40,065 nucleotides of DNA from Candidatus Gastranaerophilales bacterium (lineage in GTDB: Bacteria; Cyanobacteriota; Vampirovibrionia; Gastranaerophilales; Gastranaerophilaceae), in assembly GCA_016282705.1 (NCBI GenBank), contig JAEELO010000038.1, positions 1 to 40,065 of the forward strand. Reading direction: 5' to 3'. How positions within the stretch are numbered: position 1 is the stretch's first letter; every line of letters starts with the position of its first letter. Shown here piece by piece: positions 31,655 through 38,508 of this stretch. Made by a program: the position numbers and the translations under genes. Under the pieces are notes generated by a model. The model had not been told where the DNA came from and ran no database searches. It worked only from the letters and a program-made list of their open reading frames with translations.

Positions 31655-34240
31655 ATGAAAAAATTCCTTAAAAGAATCTTTGTTGTTTTATTGCTATTCA
31701 TAATTATTTTTTATCTTGGAATAGTTTGTATTTTGCCGTCAGCAATCAACAGTAAAACTACAATAAATAAACTACAATCGTTAATTTATAATAAAACGGG
31801 AATTGAAACAAATATTACGGGATTAAATTTAAAAATATCTCCCAAGCTTGTGATTTGTTTAAATGTTGATAGTATTGATGCAAAAAATAACGAAATTTCG
31901 TTTGCTGATATTCAAAATCTTTCTCTAAAATATAAATTGTTACAAAAACAGCCGGCATTGATTAGAGCAAATAATATATTTATTGACGGAAATTATTTAA
32001 AACAATTCAAAAAAGAAGGGAAGAGGAAAAACAAAGGCAGTTTTGAGCTAAAAAGTATTCCGGAAATTCATATTTCAAATTTAGTTTACAAATCAGATGA
32101 AGTAAATATCCAAGTACATAATGCAGATACAATAAATGACATTATACAATTAAATATTGATGTTACTTCTCCGTTTTTAAAAGAGACTCTTACATTGGGG
32201 AATTCCGGCTCATTGCAGGTTGCGGAAAATAAATTTAAGGCAAATAAATTTGAAGTAAAAATAGGAAATTCACAATTATATATAGACGGATATTTTCTTA
32301 ATAAAGATGATTTCAGCTTTGATATAAATGGCGAGAAATTGCCCGTATCAGAGATTATGCCGATGTTATTGCATTTCCAAAAAACAATAGAGCCCTGTAA
32401 AAAGTTTCTTGAAAATTTCAAAAATTTTAAAGGGACAATTAATGTAAACTTAAAAATTGATAAGGGTGGTATTTGGGGTAAAGGCGTTGCAAATAATATT
32501 GGAGCTAATGCAGTATGGTTTGATATTCCTATGTTTTTTAAAGAAGCTGTTTTTAATTTTAGAGGTAAAACTATAGATTCAGTAGCGGAAGGCATTTTAG
32601 GGAATGAAAAAGTTATTCATACTCTGAATGTTACAAATTTAGGAACACCGGAAAAATTAGTTATCGGAACAATAGACACAACTCTTACCAAAAAATTTAA
32701 TTTTGTTCCGAACCTTACTGTATTAAATTCTGTTAATGCTAATTTGGTTTATAAAATAAAAGATAGAAAACCTGACGTATATTATAATATAGATATTCCT
32801 GCAAACAGTGATTTAATCTATAATTCTTTTTATTTGGGATTAAGAAATTATAAAAGAAACATATACGGAAATACTTTTAAAGATAATAACAATTTGTATT
32901 TAAAAGAATATAAATATTCCTATTTGAATTCGAATAAAGAAAATGTTATCCTCTCCGGTGACGGTTTATTTATTAAAAACATAGATAAATTTAACCCTGA
33001 TAAATTTATCCCTCAATACTTAACCATTCATACAAACGGATATGCTCCAATTTCTGTTACGGGTTCTTTTGGAGAAAAAGTAAGAGGTGGTGAATTTAAA
33101 GGTAATTTAAAATACGATTTTAAAAACAATCAAGTTTTAGGAACTTTTGACTTAATAAAAACAAAATTTAATGATTTCCATATTGAAAAAGCAAATATTG
33201 TATCCAAAAATGGCGTATTTAATATAACATCAAATGGTTACTTCAAAGGCGAAAAATACTCAGCAGAACTAAATTCAAAAAATAATATTTATGGTGAAAC
33301 ACTAATTTATAATATGAAACTGTTTTTGGACAAGCTAATTTTTGAAACAACACCGGAAACGCACAAAAAAAATCCCCAAACTGATTCTAAAGAATTTACA
33401 AAAAAAGTAAAAAATGCCGATATCACAATTAACAATTGGGAAATTATTATTAACGAGATTAAAAGAGAAAAATTTGTACTAAATAATGTAAAATTACTCG
33501 GCAGTATGAAAAATAATATATTTGATTTCAAGATGGATAAATTAAATTTTGCAGACGGAACTATAAGTGCAAAAGGGATATATGATTTTGATAAAGATAT
33601 ATCAAATATGACATTTGCTGCTGATAATATAAATTCTGACAAAGCGGCTAATATAATGCTTAATCTTCAAAATCAAATAGAAGGTACTGCAAATACTAAA
33701 GTTAATCTTAATGCAAAAGATATGTTCAGATTTATAGATGCGCACTGCGATTTTGAGATAAAAGAAGGATTTATGCCAAAATTCGGAGATACAGAGTTTA
33801 TGATAAAAAATTCAAAATATAAATTATCTGAAATAACAAATGTTGATTTGACACAGAAAGATTTAATGAAAGATGATATTAAAGGTTCTTTTGACGTTCA
33901 TAATACAGAAATTAAAAATATTAACATTACAACTTGGCATGAATTGTCTTCAATGTATTTAGAAGGCAGTTATGAAATGGAAAAACAATTTGCGGATTTG
34001 CAGCTATTTTGGCATTACAGCAAAGATGCTCCAAAAGGAGTAAGAATATTTTGTGTTCCGTTAAGTTTGATTTTGAAAGTTGTATTCAGACCTGAAAAAA
34101 CAAAAGAATTATATAAATCCGAACTTTCAAAAATCCCGAACATTATTTCTGATGAGAAAAATTCTTCATACTACAGAATACAATTAAACGGTGATATTAA
34201 CAATAATAAAATAAATGTGGTACTAAAAGAAATCAGGTAA
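31655..34240 (+). CDS. AsmA-like envelope protein
   Basis: The product has 861 residues. One N-terminal membrane anchor (about 5-28) is followed by the AsmA-type start (INSKTTINKLQSLIYNKTGIETNITGLNLKISPKLVICLNVDSI) and a long beta-rich periplasmic region of repeated strands. The C-terminal part (about 620-860) resembles the AsmA_2 block (GTISAKGIYDFDKDISNMTFAADNI, EGTANTKVNLNAKD). AsmA-like proteins form long lipid-binding grooves and help move phospholipids to, or maintain, the outer membrane. This agrees with the Lpt genes in the window. No ribosome binding site is visible before the ATG; an AT-rich TAATAT at 31643-31648 is spaced like the leaderless promoters but lacks a -35. Confidence 0.8.
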   Translation: MKKFLKRIFVVLLLFIIIFYLGIVCILPSAINSKTTINKLQSLIYNKTGIETNITGLNLKISPKLVICLNVDSIDAKNNEISFADIQNLSLKYKLLQKQPALIRANNIFIDGNYLKQFKKEGKRKNKGSFELKSIPEIHISNLVYKSDEVNIQVHNADTINDIIQLNIDVTSPFLKETLTLGNSGSLQVAENKFKANKFEVKIGNSQLYIDGYFLNKDDFSFDINGEKLPVSEIMPMLLHFQKTIEPCKKFLENFKNFKGTINVNLKIDKGGIWGKGVANNIGANAVWFDIPMFFKEAVFNFRGKTIDSVAEGILGNEKVIHTLNVTNLGTPEKLVIGTIDTTLTKKFNFVPNLTVLNSVNANLVYKIKDRKPDVYYNIDIPANSDLIYNSFYLGLRNYKRNIYGNTFKDNNNLYLKEYKYSYLNSNKENVILSGDGLFIKNIDKFNPDKFIPQYLTIHTNGYAPISVTGSFGEKVRGGEFKGNLKYDFKNNQVLGTFDLIKTKFNDFHIEKANIVSKNGVFNITSNGYFKGEKYSAELNSKNNIYGETLIYNMKLFLDKLIFETTPETHKKNPQTDSKEFTKKVKNADITINNWEIIINEIKREKFVLNNVKLLGSMKNNIFDFKMDKLNFADGTISAKGIYDFDKDISNMTFAADNINSDKAANIMLNLQNQIEGTANTKVNLNAKDMFRFIDAHCDFEIKEGFMPKFGDTEFMIKNSKYKLSEITNVDLTQKDLMKDDIKGSFDVHNTEIKNINITTWHELSSMYLEGSYEMEKQFADLQLFWHYSKDAPKGVRIFCVPLSLILKVVFRPEKTKELYKSELSKIPNIISDEKNSSYYRIQLNGDINNNKINVVLKEIR

Positions 34241-34245
34241 GTAAG

Positions 34246-34272
34246 CAGGTCAGGCAATGCTTGACCTGTTTA
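34246..34272 (+). terminator. Palindromic hairpin after the AsmA-like gene
   Basis: CAGGTCAGGCA (34246-34256) pairs with TGCTTGACCTG (34258-34268) through one G-U, with a single-base centre, followed by TTTAA. It can terminate the AsmA-like transcript. Its core, AGGTCAGGCA-x-TGC, recurs at 36493-36506. Confidence 0.55.
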
Positions 34273-34275
34273 ATA

Positions 34276-34304
34276 TTGTTCTATAAATTAAAAAATTATA
34301 TAAT
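34276..34304 (+). promoter_or_regulatory. Promoter of the kelch-like gene
   Basis: TTGTTC (34276-34281), a 17-base spacer and TATAAT (34299-34304) predict +1 at 34311. The mRNA would then begin with the AGGAG ribosome binding site itself, only 12 bases before the ATG. Confidence 0.65.
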
Positions 34305-34322
34305 AACCTTAGGAGTCAGGTT

Positions 34323-35405
34323 ATGATTGCAAAATACATAAAAAGTATTTTATTTTTTTTAATTATCTTATATGCAAATATTGTATATGGGATTGAAGTA
34401 TCCGAAACTGATAATCAGCCTGTACAATTAAATAATAAGGAAATATTTTTCCCCGGTGGTTGGAAATATGAAAATATTAACGGTCAAAAATCCCCAATTG
34501 TAGTTCCTGCAAGAATATATAATATTAAAAAGAAAAAATTCATTGACTTAAATACAACGATGAAAGTTCCCAGAAACAACTATGTTGCAGCAAAAACAGG
34601 GAATAAAGTATTAATTGCAGGCGGTAATGATATTAATAACGATTTATCTAATACCGCAGAAATTTATGATATAGAAAAAAGGAAATTTGAACAAATTAAT
34701 GATTCCATATTTACACACTGGGATCATTGGAGTCAGATTTTTCCATTAAAAGATAACAGGATTTTTCTAATGCATTATTGCGAAGGAGAAATTTTCAATC
34801 CCGCAAATAACTCTTTCAGTATTGCAAAGGATAAAGAGATAATAAATTCAAATATTGCGAAATTTAAACCAATATGCAATGCCTGTTTATTAAAAGATGG
34901 CAGAATAGCAAAATATTACGGAAAAAATTTCGAATTATATAACCCTTATACAAACGATATTACAGATATTTCTGTACCCGATTCGGTAAATTGGTCGAAC
35001 AAACCTATTGTTTTAGATAATGGGAACTTATTGTTAATTGCTTGGGACGGAAATGAAACCGGAACTGTTTATGAGTTTAATCCAAAAAATAATGAATTTA
35101 AAAGAATTACCGATTTAAACCCCAGTGCAACAGATATTAATTCTACTTTATTAAATTCTGATATTATTTTAATGACAAGGGGAATAATAAGAATGCCGGA
35201 TATTAATCCCGCCTCATATGACAGTGGAAAATGTTTCAGTTCCGCATTGTATAGTATAAGCAAAAATAAAATGTATCGAATTGAAAATACTTCGTGTGAT
35301 TTTAAAGGAAAAGAATACGTTTTTAAAAAAAATAATAAATCTGCAATAATATTTATAACAAATAAAAAACCGATTATTTTACCAATCAAAAGATCTCTTC
35401 TTTAA
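34323..35405 (+). CDS. Exported kelch-repeat-like protein
   Basis: The product has 360 residues. A signal peptide (about 1-22, ending VYG) leads into repeated four-strand blades typical of a kelch-type propeller: KVLIAGGNDINNDLSNTAEIYDIEKRKFEQIND (about 96-128) shows the GG, N-x-A-E-I-Y-D and F motifs, with weaker versions at ELYNPYTNDI, GTVYEFNPKNNEFKRITDLN and near the N-terminus (FFPGGWKYE). Kelch propellers bind proteins or glycans. It has its own promoter and an AGGAG ribosome binding site. No enzymatic residues are recognised, and the partner is unknown. Confidence 0.7.
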   Translation: MIAKYIKSILFFLIILYANIVYGIEVSETDNQPVQLNNKEIFFPGGWKYENINGQKSPIVVPARIYNIKKKKFIDLNTTMKVPRNNYVAAKTGNKVLIAGGNDINNDLSNTAEIYDIEKRKFEQINDSIFTHWDHWSQIFPLKDNRIFLMHYCEGEIFNPANNSFSIAKDKEIINSNIAKFKPICNACLLKDGRIAKYYGKNFELYNPYTNDITDISVPDSVNWSNKPIVLDNGNLLLIAWDGNETGTVYEFNPKNNEFKRITDLNPSATDINSTLLNSDIILMTRGIIRMPDINPASYDSGKCFSSALYSISKNKMYRIENTSCDFKGKEYVFKKNNKSAIIFITNKKPIILPIKRSLL

Positions 35406-35427
35406 TATCTTTATTTTAAAAATTCCG

Positions 35428-35484
35428 TTATCGGCAAAATTGTATTTTATTATTTACAAATCGTATTTATTTTTTTGCCGATAA
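35428..35484. repeat. Nested inverted repeats between the kelch-like gene and the gene at 35591
   Basis: TTATCGGCAAAA (35428-35439) and TTTTGCCGATAA (35473-35484) are perfect 12-base inverted copies. Inside them, TTGTA and TACAA form a second small stem. No T-run follows on either strand as in normal terminators. Two TTGACA boxes (35523-35528 and 35562-35567) lie just downstream. Confidence 0.5.
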
Positions 35485-35578
35485 TGTGTCATAATTTTAT
35501 TATGATGTATTTCTATCAACTTTTGACAAATTTTCGGGGTAATTTTTCACTATGTCCGTTTTTGACATATCTTTGTAA

Positions 35579-35584
35579 TATAAT
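35579..35584 (+). promoter_or_regulatory. Candidate -10 box of a leaderless promoter
   Basis: TATAAT (35579-35584) lies six bases before the ATG at 35591, as in the promoters at 4144 and 15721, and no Shine-Dalgarno is present. A TTGACA (35562-35567) is only 11 bases away, too close for a standard spacer, so this is weaker evidence. Confidence 0.4.
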
Positions 35585-35590
35585 CTGATT

Positions 35591-36427
35591 ATGGATAAGA
35601 AATTAAAAGATTTATTAGACAAAGACAATTGTTTTTTCATTCATTATGCAAGTGACGGATTCTATAATGGAATGATACCGGCACCGAGAATATCTTGCAT
35701 ATCTATCTATAACAATGGTATGGATAAAAGAATCAATTTTTCGATTGATAATTTTATACAAGGGCATTCAGTTAAAGATGCAGAAAAAATGTTATTGTAT
35801 GATTTTAAATCATTTATTGAATTAAGACCTGATATTAGTTTCATACATTGGAATATGAACGGTGATGGCTTTGGCTTTAAAGCAATATGGGCAAGAGCAA
35901 AAGAATTAGAAATTAAACTTCCTGAAATTAAAGATGAAAATTTGTTTGATTTATCTTCTTATATTGCCTATATATCTGAAAAAAGATTATCAATTAAACA
36001 AATTTTATGGTTTAACTCTCTTTTAGATAGAGGGTATTTAGATGGCAAAGACGAAGCTCTTTATTTTAGCCAAAATAAATTCCGAGAAATTAGTGCTTCT
36101 GTAAGTCTTAAAGTTGTAGGTCTTTATTATGTTGTTGAAGAACTAAAAAAAGGCACATTAAAAAACGAAAAAGTCTTTGCAGGACCTAATGACGGGCTTA
36201 CAAAAGAAGAAAGACGGCAACAGGCTTTAAAAATAGAAGAGGCTCGTGAACAAATGATTAATGATATGGTTAATCACAATAAAAAAATTCTAAAAAGAAA
36301 AGAAGAAGCATTTGAAGATTTTGTTGAAAATTACGAACCTGAAGTTGAAGAAGAACACAGTCTCTTGTTCTTTGACTTCGGGCATCCTGTAATTTCTCTG
36401 TTTGCCAATTGGTTTGCAAATAAATGA
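35591..36427 (+). CDS. Soluble protein of unknown function
   Basis: The product has 278 residues and is cytoplasmic. The N-terminal 190 residues are alpha/beta (CFFIHYASDGFYNGMIPAPRISCISIYNNG, then FIHWNMNGDGFGFKAIWARAKEL). The segment about 195-240 is a charged helix, likely a coiled coil (KEERRQQALKIEEAREQMINDMVNHNKKILKRKEEAFEDF). The pattern of an acidic residue near the start and SFIHWNMNGDGFGF in the middle has the flavour of a DEDD-type nuclease fold, but the motifs are not clear enough to assign it. The start has no ribosome binding site (see 35579). Confidence 0.65.
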   Translation: MDKKLKDLLDKDNCFFIHYASDGFYNGMIPAPRISCISIYNNGMDKRINFSIDNFIQGHSVKDAEKMLLYDFKSFIELRPDISFIHWNMNGDGFGFKAIWARAKELEIKLPEIKDENLFDLSSYIAYISEKRLSIKQILWFNSLLDRGYLDGKDEALYFSQNKFREISASVSLKVVGLYYVVEELKKGTLKNEKVFAGPNDGLTKEERRQQALKIEEAREQMINDMVNHNKKILKRKEEAFEDFVENYEPEVEEEHSLLFFDFGHPVISLFANWFANK

Positions 36428-36494
36428 TAAAATACGCTGAAATAAATATCTTATCTGAATTTTAATGTAATTTTTGTTTATGATAAGTCTGTAG

Positions 36495-36511
36495 GTCAGG
36501 CATTGCCTGAC
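36495..36511. repeat. 17-base palindrome related to the hairpin at 34246
   Basis: GTCAGGCATTGCCTGAC has 8-base arms and a single central base. The longer core AGGTCAGGCA-x-TGC is shared with 34247-34260. It is flanked by six A on the right and is not a terminator for the plus-strand gene. Confidence 0.6.
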
Positions 36512-36518
36512 AAAAAAT

Positions 36519-36662
36519 CCGACGAGCGAATTTGCGTAGGCTGAAGTAAGCGAAGCGAACGGAATGCCGAAGTAGCAAAAACAATAGTGAATGACAACGA
36601 AGTGAAATGAACGACTTGTTTTTGTGAAGCAAATTCAAGACAGGCGAGAAGAGCCGAGTCGG
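36519..36662. other. Structured intergenic island with three nested inverted repeats
   Basis: Three pairs of complementary segments are nested in order: CCGAC (36519-36523) with GTCGG (36658-36662), GAATTTGC (36528-36535) with GCAAATTC (36629-36636), and CAAAAACAA (36576-36584) with TTGTTTTTG (36616-36624). The single strand could thus fold into one long branched stem. GC content is clearly above the surroundings, with GAAG/GCGAA-type purine-rich words on the plus strand. No convincing reading frame exists; a 67-codon open frame on the minus strand lacks a ribosome binding site and protein-like composition. It lies between the gene at 35591 and the terminator of tRNA-Asp. It could be a structured RNA or a small palindromic (MITE/REP-like) repeat. 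Confidence 0.55.
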
Positions 36663-36665
36663 CAA

Positions 36666-36693
36666 TAAAAAAAGACTTACAAACGTAAGTCTT
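36666..36693 (-). terminator. Rho-independent terminator of tRNA-Asp
   Basis: AAGACTTAC (36672-36680) and GTAAGTCTT (36685-36693) form a perfect 9-bp stem with a 4-base loop. The minus-strand T-run follows. It begins 5 bases after the tRNA 3' end. Confidence 0.85.
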
Positions 36694-36698
36694 TTAAA

Positions 36699-36776
36699 TG
36701 GCGGGACCGACGAGGCTCGAACTCGCGACCTTCTGCGTGACAGGCAGACACTCTAACCAGACTGAGCTACGATCCC
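36699..36776 (-). tRNA. tRNA-Asp, anticodon GTC
   Basis: The minus strand folds as a 78-base cloverleaf with an encoded CCA. The acceptor stem is GGGATCG/CGGTCCC with one G-U pair and discriminator G. The anticodon stem TCTGC/GCAGA encloses CTGTCAC, giving anticodon GTC. The T-loop is TTCGAGC. A terminator follows directly. Confidence 0.95.
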
Positions 36777-36891
36777 ATTTCTTATTTAATTTTCAATCTT
36801 ACATTCACTTACCGAGACTACAATCCCGTTCGCAAAATCAATTATAAACAGAACAAAAAAAAATTGCAATAACATTATTCATATTTCCATT

Positions 36892-36919
36892 AAAAAAGAA
36901 CCCTTTGGGGTTCTTTTTT
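36892..36919 (-). terminator. Rho-independent terminator of glnA
   Basis: AAAAAAGAACCC (36892-36903) pairs with GGGTTCTTTTTT (36908-36919) through a 4-base loop. The minus-strand RNA ends in six U. It lies about 19 bases past the glnA stop. Confidence 0.9.
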
Positions 36920-36938
36920 AATTCTCTTAATTTTTGAA

Positions 36939-38285
36939 TTAATATCTTTCAAGGTACATATCAAGCTCTTGTTTCGTTACTGCCGTTCTATATGTATCCC
37001 ATTCTTTCATCTTGGATTGCATAAATTCCTTGAAAATATGTTCACCTAAAGCAGATTTAACCATTTGACTCTTTTTCATTAATAACAATGCTTCATGCAA
37101 ACTGCCCGGCAATGTCTCAATTTTAGCTCTCTTTCTTTCCTTATCATCCATTTTAAAAATGTTTTTATCTACATCTAACGGCGGTTTTGTCTTTTTGGTT
37201 ACACCGTCTAATATAGCCTCTAAAATTACAGCTAATGCTAAATACGGGTTGCAAGAAGGGTCGGGTGAACGAAGTTCCAATCTCGTTGCGTTTCCTCTTT
37301 TTGCAGGTATTCTTATTAATGCCGAACGGTTTGCCAAACTCCAAGCTAAATATACAGGTGCTTCATACCCCGGTACAATACGTTTATAGCTGTTTACTAA
37401 CGGGTTTGTTATCGCCGTAAACTGTTTAACATGGTCTAATAACCCGCCTATTGCATATAACGCAATTTCTGAAAGTTCATGAGCCCTTTTTGCATCATAA
37501 AATGCATTTTTATTGTTCTTAAATAACGATACGTTACAGTGCATGCCTGAACCGTTAATACCAAATATCGGCTTCGGCATAAATGTAGCATGTACATTAT
37601 GCTTGCTTGCAACAGCTTTAACTACATATCTGAAGGTAATAATATTATCCGCACTCGTTAAAGCATCTTCATATTTAAAGTCTATTTCATGCTGACCGTC
37701 TGCAACTTCATGGTGGCTGGCTTCAACATCAAACCCCATAGCTGTAATAGTTCTTATGATTTCTTTTCTCAAATTCTCGCCCATATCATAAGACGCAACA
37801 TCATAATAACTTGCTTTATCATGTGTTTTTGTGGTAGGATTTCCTTCTTCATCTCTCTTAAACAAGAAAAACTCGCATTCAGGCCCTACATTCATTGTAA
37901 ATCCTAAATCTTTTGCCTTTTTTAGTACTCTTTTTAAGTTCGAACGGGGGTCTCCCTCAAACGGCGTGCCGTCAGGATTATGAATATCACATATTAATCT
38001 TGCAACATTTGTACCTGTATTTTTATCTTCCCTGAACGGTAAAAGAGTAAATGTTGCTAAATCGGGATAAAAATACATATCGGATGTTTCAATGTTTCTG
38101 AAACCCTTAATAGATGAACCATCTAACATACATTCATTGTTTAAAACTTTATCTAACTGTGTAACAGGAACAGACATGTTTTTAACCTGTCCGTTGATAT
38201 CACAGAATTGAAGTTTAATGAATTCTACCTTTTTTTCCTTTACTATTTTTCTGATTTCATCAGCCGTGTAAGTTTTTCTTGCCAT
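36939..38285 (-). CDS. glnA: Type I glutamine synthetase
   Basis: The product has 448 residues and makes glutamine from glutamate, ammonia and ATP as a dodecamer. Signatures are KLQFCDINGQVKNMSVP (about 23-39), DGSSIKGF (about 55-62), NVGPECEFFLF (metal-binding Glu), EVADGQHEIDF, FMPKPIFGINGSGMH (ATP region), NSYKRIVPGYEAPVYLAWS and NRSALIRIP...TRLELRSPDPSCNPYLA. The length and the lack of the NLY-DLP adenylylation Tyr site near 390-400 (here DVDKNIFKMD) fit the GSI-alpha form, controlled by feedback and regulators rather than by GlnE. AAAGGC precedes the ATG. Promoter and inverted repeat lie in the gap shared with the divergent NAD+ synthetase gene. Confidence 0.96.
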   Translation of the reverse strand: MARKTYTADEIRKIVKEKKVEFIKLQFCDINGQVKNMSVPVTQLDKVLNNECMLDGSSIKGFRNIETSDMYFYPDLATFTLLPFREDKNTGTNVARLICDIHNPDGTPFEGDPRSNLKRVLKKAKDLGFTMNVGPECEFFLFKRDEEGNPTTKTHDKASYYDVASYDMGENLRKEIIRTITAMGFDVEASHHEVADGQHEIDFKYEDALTSADNIITFRYVVKAVASKHNVHATFMPKPIFGINGSGMHCNVSLFKNNKNAFYDAKRAHELSEIALYAIGGLLDHVKQFTAITNPLVNSYKRIVPGYEAPVYLAWSLANRSALIRIPAKRGNATRLELRSPDPSCNPYLALAVILEAILDGVTKKTKPPLDVDKNIFKMDDKERKRAKIETLPGSLHEALLLMKKSQMVKSALGEHIFKEFMQSKMKEWDTYRTAVTKQELDMYLERY

Positions 38286-38319
38286 ATTATGCCTTTCTGT
38301 TTCGTAACTTATAGTTATT

Positions 38320-38347
38320 ATTATATAGATTGTTTAAAAATTTACAA
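38320..38347 (-). promoter_or_regulatory. Promoter of glnA
   Basis: On the minus strand TTGTAA (38347-38342), a 16-base spacer and TATAAT (38325-38320) give +1 near 38313 and a leader of about 28 bases. Confidence 0.6.
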
Positions 38348-38373
38348 GTAAAATTTTTCGTTTTTACAGAAAA

Positions 38374-38413
38374 TGCACTAAAAATTTAACAAAAATGTCA
38401 TTTTTTTAGTGCA
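38374..38413. promoter_or_regulatory. Inverted repeat in the glnA / NAD+ synthetase intergenic region
   Basis: TGCACTAAAAA (38374-38384) and TTTTTAGTGCA (38403-38413) are perfect inverted copies 18 bases apart. They lie just upstream of the glnA -35 and about 60 bases upstream of the divergent -35. The word AATGTCATTTTT also occurs twice here (38393-38404 and 38447-38458). They are possible binding sites for a shared regulator. Confidence 0.4.
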
Positions 38414-38473
38414 AGTCGTCTAATAATTAATGAAATTTTTCTTAACAATGTCATTTTTATGAAAAATGCATTT

Positions 38474-38502
38474 TTTGACTAATTTTATTTCCGTAGGATA
38501 AT
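38474..38502 (+). promoter_or_regulatory. Promoter of the NAD+ synthetase gene, +1 at the start codon
   Basis: TTGACT (38474-38479), a 17-base spacer and GATAAT (38497-38502) are followed by six bases and the ATG at 38509. An AGGA at 38495-38498 overlaps the -10 box and would be absent from such a transcript. Confidence 0.65.
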
Positions 38503-38508
38503 AAAATT

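Noticed and set aside
36462-36665. A 67-codon minus-strand open frame in the structured island
   Set aside because: Composition is unlike the real genes, there is no ribosome binding site, and the stretch is explained better by nested inverted repeats.
38286-38508. NtcA site (GTA-N8-TAC) at glnA
   Set aside because: The only GTA...TAC pair on the minus strand is spaced by 14 bases, not 8.
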